DNA of 64,000 nucleotides from the NCBI GenBank assembly GCA_018268915.1, contig JAFDVQ010000006.1, forward strand, positions 496,001 through 560,000, given 5' to 3'. Source of the DNA: Acidobacteriota bacterium (GTDB taxonomy: Bacteria; Acidobacteriota; Terriglobia; Terriglobales; Acidobacteriaceae). The notes beneath the pieces are model-generated. The model was not told the origin of the DNA. It did not search any database and was given only the letters and a program-made list of their open reading frames with translations. Shown in pieces: positions 17,378 to 25,214 of the stretch (position 1 is the first letter of the stretch; the number at the start of each line of letters is the position of its first letter). Both the position numbers and the translations under genes were made by a program.

Positions 17378-19411
17378 CTACAAATCCGTCGACTTGCTCT
17401 CCACCAGCCCCTTGCCCTTCGCGACAAACTCCGCCAGCGGCATCGAACCCTGATCGCCCTTGCCGCGCGTGCGCACCGAAACCGCCCCAGCAGCCTCTTC
17501 CTTGTCGCCAAATACGAGGATGTACGGAATCTTCTGGTTCGCCAGGTCGCGAATCTTCGCGTTCATCTTCTCGTTGCGCGCATCCGTCTCCACCCGGAAG
17601 CCCGCTGCCTTCAATTCCGCCTCCACCTTTGCTGCATACGCTGCATGCCGCTCGCTGATCGGTACCAGTCCCACCTGAACCGGCGCCAGCCAGAACGGAA
17701 ACGCTCCCGCATAGTGCTCAATGAGCACCCCGAAGAATCGCTCGATCGAACCAAAAAGCGCGCGGTGCACCATCACCGGCTGATGGCGGTTGCCATCTTC
17801 GCCCACGTACTCCAGCTCGAATCGCGCCGGCAGCGTGAAGTCGAACTGTACAGTCGACAATTGCCACAGCCGTCCGAGGACATCGACCAGCTTGATATCG
17901 ATCTTCGGCCCGTAGAATGCCGCCTCGCCCGGAATCGTCTTGTACGGAATGCCCTTTGCCTTCAGCACTCGTTCCAGCGAGCCGATGGCAAGATTCCAGT
18001 TCTCGTCGGAACCGGTATAACTCTTCCGATCTTTCGGATCCCACGTCGATAGCTCAACCTTGAATTCGTTAAACCCGAACGTCCGCAGCACCGCTTCGGC
18101 GAAATCAATGCAAGCCTCAACCTCGCTCTCAATCTGGCTTGGCATGCAGAAGATATGTGCATCGTCCTGCGTAAAGCCCCGGACGCGCAGCAGCCCGTGC
18201 ATCGTTCCCGAGCGCTCGTACCGATATACATTGCCCAGCTCGGCGTAGCGCTGCGGCAGATCGCGATAGCTCTTCGGAGAGTTCTTGTAGACCAGGATGT
18301 GTCCCGGGCAGTTCATCGGCTTCAGCCGGTAGTCGGCATCATCCAGCTCCATAGGCGTATACATATTGCCGGAGTAGTAGCCTTCGTGCCCGCTCACCTT
18401 CCACAGTTCGCGACGCATCACATGCGGTGTGTAGACCATCAGGTATCCGCGCCGCAGGCACTCCTCGCGCATCCAGTCTTCCATCACCTTGCGCACCATC
18501 GCGCCCCTGGGATGCCAGAAGATCAGACCCGCGCCCGCCAGTTCCTGAATCGAGAAAAGGTCAAGCTGCTTGCCCAGCACGCGATGATCGCGCTTCGCCG
18601 CCTCCTCGAGCCGCGCGAAATGCGCGTCCATATCCTTCTGCGAGAAAAACGCAGTCCCGTAAATGCGCTGTAGCTGCGGATTCTTCTCATCACCCAGCCA
18701 GTACGCGCCGGCAAGACTCGTCACCTTCACAGCCTTCACGCGCCCCGTCGATGGCACGTGCGGACCGCGGCAAAAGTCCACAAACTTGCCGTTCCGGTAG
18801 AAGCTCACATTCGATCCGGGCTCGGTGAACTTCGTCACGAAGTGCGTCTTCATGAAGTCGCCGTCTTTGTCGAACTCCGCCAGGGCCTGCTCCCGTGGCT
18901 CCCACTCGCGAACGAACTTGTCGTCCCGTGCCACCACCTCGGCCATCTTCTTCTCGATCGCCGCCAGATCATCCGGCGTGAACGGCTTCTCGCGATAGAA
19001 GTCGTAGAAAAAGCCCGAATCCGTCGCCGGCCCATGCCCCAGCTTCGTCTCCGGGAAGAGCTCCAGCACTGCCGTCGCCAGCACATGTGCAGCCGAGTGC
19101 CTCACCACCTTCAGCGTCTCCGGGTCCGACTCCTTCAGAAGCTCGATCTTCGCGTCATCGTTCAGCGGAGTCGAGAGGTCCACCAGCCGCGGCGCAGAAG
19201 CATCTTCCGCCGCGTACATCGAGGCCTCCGACTCGCCCTCGCCCGCCGCCTTCTCCTGTGCCGTCACATTCACCGGCGTCAGCCGCGCCACCACCGAAGC
19301 CGCAGCCAGCCGCGGCGATATGTCGTTGGCGATCTGGAACGGCGTCGTGCCCGCCGGAACTTCTTTGATGGACCCATCAGGTAAATGAATGGCGATAGAT
19401 GACTTGCTCAT
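17378..19411 (-). CDS. thrS: threonyl-tRNA synthetase
   Basis: A class II synthetase charging tRNA-Thr. The 677-residue chain has the full architecture: TGS domain (1-105), editing domain with HSAAHVLATAV (about 104-114) and the zinc/His motif DFCRGPHVPSTG, catalytic core with PMNCPGH (about 365-371), YRYERSGTMHGLLRVRGFTQDDAH and motif 3 near 540-560, and the anticodon domain (about 575-677). The TGS domain carries an extra Glu/Ala-rich loop (about 51-75, QEKAAGEGESEASMYAAEDA) compared with shorter homologues. No T-box leader is apparent in the 160 bp shared with the divergent tspO gene. Confidence 0.97.
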   Translation of the reverse strand: MSKSSIAIHLPDGSIKEVPAGTTPFQIANDISPRLAAASVVARLTPVNVTAQEKAAGEGESEASMYAAEDASAPRLVDLSTPLNDDAKIELLKESDPETLKVVRHSAAHVLATAVLELFPETKLGHGPATDSGFFYDFYREKPFTPDDLAAIEKKMAEVVARDDKFVREWEPREQALAEFDKDGDFMKTHFVTKFTEPGSNVSFYRNGKFVDFCRGPHVPSTGRVKAVKVTSLAGAYWLGDEKNPQLQRIYGTAFFSQKDMDAHFARLEEAAKRDHRVLGKQLDLFSIQELAGAGLIFWHPRGAMVRKVMEDWMREECLRRGYLMVYTPHVMRRELWKVSGHEGYYSGNMYTPMELDDADYRLKPMNCPGHILVYKNSPKSYRDLPQRYAELGNVYRYERSGTMHGLLRVRGFTQDDAHIFCMPSQIESEVEACIDFAEAVLRTFGFNEFKVELSTWDPKDRKSYTGSDENWNLAIGSLERVLKAKGIPYKTIPGEAAFYGPKIDIKLVDVLGRLWQLSTVQFDFTLPARFELEYVGEDGNRHQPVMVHRALFGSIERFFGVLIEHYAGAFPFWLAPVQVGLVPISERHAAYAAKVEAELKAAGFRVETDARNEKMNAKIRDLANQKIPYILVFGDKEEAAGAVSVRTRGKGDQGSMPLAEFVAKGKGLVESKSTDL

Positions 19412-19572
19412 GATTGGAAAATCCGTCTCCGGGTGTTGGGAATCTCGAAAAGTGCGCAGTTCAACACTACAGGATAGTTGCGATAGCCCTTTTCAGTCGA
19501 GCAACATAAGTTGTGTTGACCCCGCAGAGACAGACGAGCAAACCCACAAACCTCGAAGGAATCTGACTGACT

Positions 19573-20049
19573 ATGCGATGGCTTACCCTCGCCCTATGGA
19601 TCATCGCTTGCCTGGCCGTCGGCGGCTTGGGTGGCCGCTGGACCGCTCCCGAAATTGCCGGCTGGTACCGGACCCTCGCCAAGCCATCCTTTAATCCGCC
19701 CAGTTGGATCTTCGGCCCCGTCTGGACCACCCTCTACATCCTCATGGCGATTGCCGCCTGGCTCATCAGTCGTATGCCAGACTCGCAGCTACGCACCCTG
19801 GCCCTCGCGTTTTTCGTGCTTCAGCTCGCCCTGAACCTCGCCTGGTCGTGGATCTTCTTTCACCGTCACGCCATCGGATCGGCCGCACTCGAAGTCGCCG
19901 TACTGTGGATAGCCATTGCAGCCACCACACTCATCTTCAGCCGCGTCTCCAGTACCGCCGCATGGCTCATGGCCCCCTACTGGGCCTGGGTCACCTTCGC
20001 CTCCATCCTCAACGCCGCGATCTGGCGACTCAACCAAACCGCCGGCTGA
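19573..20049 (+). CDS. tspO: TspO/MBR family tryptophan-rich sensory protein
   Basis: A 158-residue integral membrane protein with five predicted helices and the family's Trp-rich, Pro-rich signature FNPPSWIFGPVWTTLYILM near residues 36-54. Near the C-terminus are APYWAWVTFASILNAAIW (normally lining the ligand pocket). TspO proteins bind porphyrins and other hydrophobic ligands and have been linked to tetrapyrrole degradation and stress; the role here is not predictable. GAAGGA lies about 12 bases before the ATG. It is a single gene, divergent from thrS. Confidence 0.92.
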   Translation: MRWLTLALWIIACLAVGGLGGRWTAPEIAGWYRTLAKPSFNPPSWIFGPVWTTLYILMAIAAWLISRMPDSQLRTLALAFFVLQLALNLAWSWIFFHRHAIGSAALEVAVLWIAIAATTLIFSRVSSTAAWLMAPYWAWVTFASILNAAIWRLNQTAG

Positions 20050-20259
20050 GCCTGGCGGCTTGCCCAACCCCAACCCCCCCGACTAACCTGAATACATGCC
20101 CCGATGTCGCTAGCGCCGTCCTGGTGTCTGCTGCGACTCGTCGTGTGCGCTTCCCGCCTCCGGCCTCCATCCTCAATTTGCTGCAAGCGGCACCATCACT
20201 CCCACAACAACATCTCATTGCCAGCTGGGCTGTCGGCCCAGAATGAAGGAGCTACTTCC

Positions 20260-21234
20260 ATGGCGCGCATCGCCGCAGACGTCACTGAACTCATTGGACA
20301 CACCCCGCTCGTCAAGCTCAACCGCGTCACCGCCGGGCTCCCCGCCACCGTCGTCGCCAAGCTCGAAAGCCAGAACCCTCTCGCCAGCGTGAAAGACCGC
20401 ATCGGCTTTGCCATGATCGAGGATGCCGAGAAGGCGGGCAAAATCACCCCAGGCAAGACCACCCTCATCGAGCCCACCAGCGGCAACACCGGCATCGCGC
20501 TCGCCTTCGTCGCGGCGGTCAAGGGCTACAAGCTCATCCTCACCATGCCCGAGACCATGAGCATCGAGCGCCGTGTCCTCCTCCGGGCCTTTGGCGCTGA
20601 ACTTGTCCTTACCCCCGGTCCCAACGGCATGAAGGGCGCCATCGCCAAAGCCAACGAGATCCTCGCAAAAACACCCGGCGGGTACATCCTCCAGCAGTTC
20701 GACAATCCCGCGAACCCGGCCGTTCACGTCAGAACCACCGGCCCCGAAATCTGGGAAGACACCGACGGCAAAGCCGACATCCTCATCTCCGGCGTCGGCA
20801 CCGGCGGCACCATCACTGGCGTGGCCCGCTACATCAAGGAGCGCAAGCCCGAATTCAAAGCCATCGCGGTTGAGCCGGTTGACAGCGCCGTGCTCTCCGG
20901 CGGCAAACCCGGACCACACAAAATTCAGGGCCTCGGTGCCGGGTTCATCCCCAGCATCGTCGACACCCACCTCATCGACGAAGTGGTCCAGGTTTCGAAC
21001 GATGAATCCATCGCCATGGCTCGCCGCCTTCCGCTCGAAGAAGGCATCTTTGTCGGCATCAGCTCTGGGGCTGCCGTTGTCGCAGCACTTAAAGTTGCTG
21101 CTCGGCCTGAAAACGCCGGAAAGCTGATCGTCGTTGTGCTCCCCAGCTTCGGCGAGCGCTACCTATCCAGCGTCTTGTTCGACTCGCTCCGCCAGGAGGT
21201 TCTGGCATTGCCCACGCACCCGGTCACGCTGTAA
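20260..21234 (+). CDS. cysK: cysteine synthase A (O-acetylserine sulfhydrylase)
   Basis: A PLP enzyme making L-cysteine from O-acetylserine and sulfide. The 324-residue protein shows [14 protein letters not shown] (about 9-22), PLP lysine in [11 protein letters not shown] (about 38-48), the substrate loop TSGNTGIAL (about 71-79), the phosphate-binding [13 protein letters not shown] (about 178-190) and GISSGAAV. I start it at ATG 20260, where AAGGAG lies eight bases upstream. The longer frame from 20104 is Cys/His-rich noise. cysE follows after 22 bp, so the genes for both subunits of the cysteine synthase complex are co-transcribed. Confidence 0.96.
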   Translation: MARIAADVTELIGHTPLVKLNRVTAGLPATVVAKLESQNPLASVKDRIGFAMIEDAEKAGKITPGKTTLIEPTSGNTGIALAFVAAVKGYKLILTMPETMSIERRVLLRAFGAELVLTPGPNGMKGAIAKANEILAKTPGGYILQQFDNPANPAVHVRTTGPEIWEDTDGKADILISGVGTGGTITGVARYIKERKPEFKAIAVEPVDSAVLSGGKPGPHKIQGLGAGFIPSIVDTHLIDEVVQVSNDESIAMARRLPLEEGIFVGISSGAAVVAALKVAARPENAGKLIVVVLPSFGERYLSSVLFDSLRQEVLALPTHPVTL

Positions 21235-21256
21235 CGTCAGCTGAAAGGTCCTGCCG

Positions 21257-21985
21257 ATGTTCACCCGGATTCGCGAAGACGTTCGCTCGGTGCTGGAGCG
21301 CGATCCTGCCGCGCGCTCTCGCCTCGAAGTCCTGCTTTGTTATCCGGGTCTGTGGGCCGTCTGGTATCACCGTATGGCTCACTGGTTATGGGCCATGAAG
21401 CTGCGCCTGCTGGCGCGCTTGCTCTCTCAATTCGCCCGCCTGCTCACTGGCGTCGACATCCACCCCGGCGCGCTTCTCGGCCGCCGCCTCTTCATCGACC
21501 ACGCGACCGGAGTTGTCATCGGTGAAACGGCTATCGTCGGCAGCGACGTGACTCTTTATCAGGGCGTCACCCTCGGCGGCACCGGCAAAGGCCAGGGCAA
21601 ACGCCACCCCACACTCTGCGACGGCGTCTTCGTTGGCAACAACGCCAATGTCCTCGGCAACATCACCATCGGCGCCAACTCCCGCGTAGGCGCCGGCTCC
21701 GTCGTACTCACTGACGTCCCTCCCAACTCCACCGTCGTGGGCGTGCCGGCCCACATCGTCTACCGCAACGGCCAGCGCGTCCTCCTCACCGACCCGCACG
21801 AGATCAAGGACCCGCTCTCTGACGCCCTAATCGCGCTCGCATCCCGGGTCGAAGAGCTGGAAGAAAAGCTCGGCGCTCACGTCCGCCAACTCCAGCCCTT
21901 CGCCACAGAAGAAGCTGAGCGCTCTGCCTACCGCCAGGAGCTCAATCAACTTGCCGAATACGTATCGATGGGCGAGGGCATTTAG
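21257..21985 (+). CDS. cysE: serine O-acetyltransferase
   Basis: Acetylates L-serine with acetyl-CoA, the committed step of cysteine synthesis. The 242-residue protein has an N-terminal helical part (about 1-65) and a left-handed beta-helix of hexapeptide repeats with [28 protein letters not shown] (about 65-92) and [15 protein letters not shown]. The catalytic His-Asp is within IDHATG and the lysine loop is GKGQGKRH. The C-terminal extension (about 185-242) is charged and helical, longer than the short type that ends in Ile after the helix. Its last residue is Ile, as needed for docking into CysK. Confidence 0.95.
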   Translation: MFTRIREDVRSVLERDPAARSRLEVLLCYPGLWAVWYHRMAHWLWAMKLRLLARLLSQFARLLTGVDIHPGALLGRRLFIDHATGVVIGETAIVGSDVTLYQGVTLGGTGKGQGKRHPTLCDGVFVGNNANVLGNITIGANSRVGAGSVVLTDVPPNSTVVGVPAHIVYRNGQRVLLTDPHEIKDPLSDALIALASRVEELEEKLGAHVRQLQPFATEEAERSAYRQELNQLAEYVSMGEGI

Positions 21986-22053
21986 GACAAAAAATCTTAG
22001 AGCGGTACGTGGCGCACAAGTTGTAAAGGATCTGCCGCTCTCGTCGATCCGAC

Positions 22054-22087
22054 CTTAAGGTTCGCTTAAGGATGCTGAATCTACAGT
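22054..22087 (+). promoter_or_regulatory. candidate response-regulator (PhoB/OmpR-type) direct repeat with -10
   Basis: CTTAAGG at 22054-22060 and again at 22065-22071, an exact 11-bp period (one helical turn), is typical of PhoB/OmpR-family operators. TACAGT (22082-22087) lies ten bases after the second repeat, where the -10 hexamer of a PhoB-activated promoter is expected. No gene follows on this strand until the sulfatase at 23627, and the next gene (22325-23536) is antisense. Confidence 0.45.
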
Positions 22088-22094
22088 GAGAAAG

Positions 22095-22190
22095 CGATCA
22101 GGGCGCGTATCGCTAGTTCGATCCTGGGGGAGGGCCGAACCATCGAGTCTTGCGCCCTGTTCGTGTCTTCAAAGGCTGCGGAGAACGCTG
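22095..22190 (+). ncRNA. candidate non-coding transcript downstream of the direct-repeat promoter
   Basis: The segment after the putative promoter has no plausible gene but contains pairable arms. CAGGGCGC (22099-22106) pairs with GCGCCCTG (22152-22159), with inner GCGAT/ATCGC and GTTCG/CGAAC pairs also possible. It ends against repeat copy B. It could be a small regulatory RNA or only the leader of a lost gene. There is no expression evidence and the pairs are mutually exclusive in part. Confidence 0.25.
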
Positions 22191-22202
22191 CCCTGTTTTG
22201 AC

Positions 22203-22266
22203 GGGGCACGACTTCAGTCGTGCCGCAAGTGCTTCAACGCCATTGTCGGCTTCAGCCGCTGAGGGA
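22203..22266 (+). repeat. two-hairpin intergenic repeat (REP-like), copy B
   Basis: The left hairpin GGCACGAC-TTCA-GTCGTGCC is a perfect 8-bp stem. The right hairpin CGGC-TTCA-GCCG (22247-22258) is followed by CTGAGGGA. Compared with copy A, the seventh stem pair is changed on both arms, so pairing is conserved while sequence is not. It lies between cysE and the 3' end of the radical-SAM gene. Confidence 0.85.
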
Positions 22267-22324
22267 TGTTCTTCTCGCGATCTGACCATTTATCTGCTGC
22301 TTCGTTCACGCTCTGCACCCCTGA

Positions 22325-23536
22325 TTACCCACGACCCAGAAAACGCATGATGTTGGCCGGCGGCCGTCCTGCGCGCAACTCACCCGCCATAAATTGCATG
22401 TAGGGATCGATGTGTTTGAAGAATTGCTTGTATCCCGCGCATAAATAGTTCAGTCCTGTCTCGCCGTCAGGTGTCGTCAGGAATCGATGCTTGGGGCACT
22501 CCCCGTTGCACGCGAACCGCACTTCGCAGTTCCGGCACATTTTCGGCAGCGAATCGAGCTTTGCCTGGCCGAATGCCTTCTGCTCCGGTGAGTCGACAAG
22601 CTTTTCCAGCGCAGTCTCCATGATGTTGCCCAGCCGGTTTTCCGGATACACAAAGTGGTCACAGGAATAAAGATCTCCCGCGTGCTCCATCGCCATTGCC
22701 GAACCGCACGTCCGGCGGAATACACACAAGCTGGCCTCCATCCCCATCCAGTTCTCCAGTGCCACATCGAACAGCTGCACAAAGACCCTGCCGACATCCT
22801 TATTCACCCACTCATCGAAGATGCGCGACAGAAATCTGCCGTAGGCCTCTGCCTCAACCGACCAATCCGTAACCTCCGCCTCATCTCCGAAAGAAGGTTT
22901 GATCAGCGCAAGCCCATCGCCGCCCGCCGTCGCCGACCTCCGCTCCACAATCGGGATGAACTGAATGAATCCGCTCCCAATCTCCTTGAGAAACTGGTAC
23001 ACCTCCAGCGGACATTCCGAATTCTTGCGATGCACCACCGTAAGCGTGTTGAAGTCGACTCGATACTCCTTCAGCTTCCCGATCCCCCGCATCACCCGAT
23101 CGAACGTCGCGGCCTGACCCTTGTCGACGCGATAGCAGTCATGGAGTTCTCGCGGCCCGTCGATCGAAACGCCGACCAGGAAGTTGTTCTCCGCCAGAAA
23201 CTCGCCCCACGCGTCATCGATCAGCATGCCGTTCGTTTGCAGCGCATTGTTGATCGTCTTTCCGTTCGCGTATCTCTGCTGCAACGCAACCACATTGCGA
23301 AAGAAATCAACACCCAGCAGCGTCGGCTCGCCGCCCTGCCACGCGAAGTGAACCTCATCGCCAGGCTGTGCCGCGATGTACTCGCTGACGTATCGCTCCA
23401 GGACCTCGCCGGACATCTCCCACTTCTTCGTGCCCGGATACAGCTTCTCCTTCTCAAGGTAGAAGCAGTACTTGCAATCCAGATTGCAGATCGGTCCGAT
23501 AGGCTTCGTCATGATGTGAAAAGGGGATTGCGCCAT
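22325..23536 (-). CDS. anaerobic sulfatase-maturating enzyme (radical SAM, SPASM)
   Basis: A radical-SAM enzyme that oxidises the active-site Cys (or Ser) of a sulfatase to formylglycine without oxygen. The 403-residue length matches the anSME family. CNLDCKYCFYL (about 18-28) is the CxxxCxxC cluster site after the typical TKPIGPI lead. WQGGEPTLLG (about 66-75) is the SAM-binding GGEP, then VSIDGPRELHD follows. The C-terminal SPASM cysteines are in SCDHFVYPE, CRNCEVRFACNGECPKHRF and the final LCAGYKQFF. It is divergent from the sulfatase gene 90 bp away, which carries the matching Cys-type motif, so the two almost certainly work as a pair. Confidence 0.95.
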   Translation of the reverse strand: MAQSPFHIMTKPIGPICNLDCKYCFYLEKEKLYPGTKKWEMSGEVLERYVSEYIAAQPGDEVHFAWQGGEPTLLGVDFFRNVVALQQRYANGKTINNALQTNGMLIDDAWGEFLAENNFLVGVSIDGPRELHDCYRVDKGQAATFDRVMRGIGKLKEYRVDFNTLTVVHRKNSECPLEVYQFLKEIGSGFIQFIPIVERRSATAGGDGLALIKPSFGDEAEVTDWSVEAEAYGRFLSRIFDEWVNKDVGRVFVQLFDVALENWMGMEASLCVFRRTCGSAMAMEHAGDLYSCDHFVYPENRLGNIMETALEKLVDSPEQKAFGQAKLDSLPKMCRNCEVRFACNGECPKHRFLTTPDGETGLNYLCAGYKQFFKHIDPYMQFMAGELRAGRPPANIMRFLGRG

Positions 23537-23626
23537 CGGGGCCTCTGCTGGCTTTCGATGATACGCGCCACATCCGCCCGTGCGATTCTTCGTTGACCCA
23601 CCCCGCCTGCGAGGTTTATTACTGCC

Positions 23627-25174
23627 ATGGCCGGAAAGAAGACCATGGAGACTCGCCGAACCGTTCTCAGATACATGGCAGGCGCAGCAGCCGCGTCAGC
23701 GTGCGGCGTTGACTCCCTCGAAGCCTTCGCGCGCGGGCTCGGCGATCAGTCCGACGCAACCCGCAAGCCCAATATCGTCTGCTTCGTTGGCGAGGGCCTC
23801 CGCTGGGACGAGTTCTCCTCGGCTGGAAACAAGATTCTCCATACTCCCAACATGGATCGCATCGCGAGCGAAGGCTGCACCTTCCGCAATGCCTTCGTCG
23901 TGAATGCCCTCTGCCTCCCTTCGCGCGCCACCATGCTTACCGGCATGTACTCGCACACGACCGGCGCAGTCTCCAACGTAGCCGGCAAGATCCCGCCGAA
24001 GTTCCCGCTCGTCTCCGACCTTCTTCAGAAAGCGGGCTACGAAACAGCCTTCCTCGGCAAGTCCCACATTGAAGGCGCGCTGATGGAGCACAACTGGGAC
24101 TACTACTTCGGCTTCGTCGGTCAGGCCGACTACTATCGCCCCGTCATCACCGAAGGCGTTCGCGGCAAATACGGCAAGGCGCAGCTCTACGAAGGCCAGT
24201 ACGTCGACACTCTGCTCACGCAAAAAGCAGTCGAGTGGCTCAAGCAGGAGCGAACAAAGCCCTTCTGTCTCTTTCTGTGGTTCTACGCGCCTCACGCGCC
24301 CTTCTACTGCCCGAAGGATATGGTCAACGACTTCAATGGCGTGCCGATCCCGAAGCCCGCGACCTTCGACGAAGACCAGAAAGGCTATCCCGGCAAACCA
24401 AAGTCCGTCGCAGAGGCAGACAACAAGGTTGGCTACTCCGAAGTCTTCAACGACGATCCGCGCTCACTTGAAGAACTCGTAAAGGACCACTACGCCGGCG
24501 TGCAGGACAACGACCGCAACGTCGGCGCGATCTGGCAGGAACTCGAACGCCAAAAAGCCACCGACAAAACCGCCATCCTGCTCAGTTCCGATCACGGCTT
24601 CTTCCTCGGTGAACATCACTTCTACGACAAGCGCCTGATGTACGAGCCCTCCATCCGCGTGCCCATGATGCTGCGCTATCCCGGCAAGGTGAAGTCCGGC
24701 GCGAGCAGGGATGACATGGTCCTCAATCTCGACATGGCTCCCACGCTGCTCGAGATCGCTGGTCTGCCCGTCCCCCGCGACATGCAGGGCAAGAGCTTTC
24801 TGGGCCTCGCCGAAGGCAAACAGGATTCGCAATGGCGCAAAGACTGGCTGTACGAGTTCTACGAGTATCCCGGCTTCGAAAATGTCCGGCCCAGTCGCGG
24901 TGTGCGCACCGAACGCTACAAGCTCATCCACTACTTCCTTGCGCCCGAAGAGTGGGAGCTATACGATCTCCAGTCCGATCCAGATGAAGCCAACAATATC
25001 TACTGGAAACACGACGTTGAAACAATCAGGCTCGTCGAGGACCTAAAAGCTCGCCTACAGGCACTCCGCGCCGAAACTGGCGATACATACGAGTACAAGC
25101 CGACCGGCATCCCCAAACACTGGACCGTCGGCACTACCACCGAATCAGGCCTGACCAGAAGCAACCAGAAATAG
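23627..25174 (+). CDS. exported Cys-type sulfatase
   Basis: An alkaline-phosphatase-superfamily sulfatase of 515 residues. The N-terminus METRRTVLRYMAGAAAASACG resembles a twin-arginine signal, implying folding and cofactor formation before export. NIVCFVGEGLRWDE replaces the usual metal-binding DDLR start. CLPSRATMLTGMYSH (about 103-117) is the C-x-P-S-R sequence whose Cys becomes formylglycine. Metal/active-site residues recur at LGKSHIEG, SSDHGFFLGEHHFYDKRLMYEPSIRVPM. The ATG at 23627 has a poor ribosome site; ATG 23645, six codons on, follows GGAAAGAAG and is a plausible alternative. Substrate is unknown; glycan sulfates are likely. Confidence 0.94.
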   Translation: MAGKKTMETRRTVLRYMAGAAAASACGVDSLEAFARGLGDQSDATRKPNIVCFVGEGLRWDEFSSAGNKILHTPNMDRIASEGCTFRNAFVVNALCLPSRATMLTGMYSHTTGAVSNVAGKIPPKFPLVSDLLQKAGYETAFLGKSHIEGALMEHNWDYYFGFVGQADYYRPVITEGVRGKYGKAQLYEGQYVDTLLTQKAVEWLKQERTKPFCLFLWFYAPHAPFYCPKDMVNDFNGVPIPKPATFDEDQKGYPGKPKSVAEADNKVGYSEVFNDDPRSLEELVKDHYAGVQDNDRNVGAIWQELERQKATDKTAILLSSDHGFFLGEHHFYDKRLMYEPSIRVPMMLRYPGKVKSGASRDDMVLNLDMAPTLLEIAGLPVPRDMQGKSFLGLAEGKQDSQWRKDWLYEFYEYPGFENVRPSRGVRTERYKLIHYFLAPEEWELYDLQSDPDEANNIYWKHDVETIRLVEDLKARLQALRAETGDTYEYKPTGIPKHWTVGTTTESGLTRSNQK

Positions 25175-25214
25175 CGCTTCGATCAAGATCAGCTGCGCGC
25201 GTTGCCGTCTGGTC

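Noticed and set aside
19412..19572. Possible T-box leader for thrS
   Set aside because: No specifier stem or T-box core (AGGGTGG-like) could be found in this short divergent spacer.
21999..22041. AGAGCGG/CCGCTCT arms as a cysE terminator
   Set aside because: The loop would be nearly 30 bases with no T-run, too weak to support.
22150..22350. Short frame crossing repeat copy B
   Set aside because: It is the translated repeat (GHDFSRAA...) with no ribosome site, not a gene.
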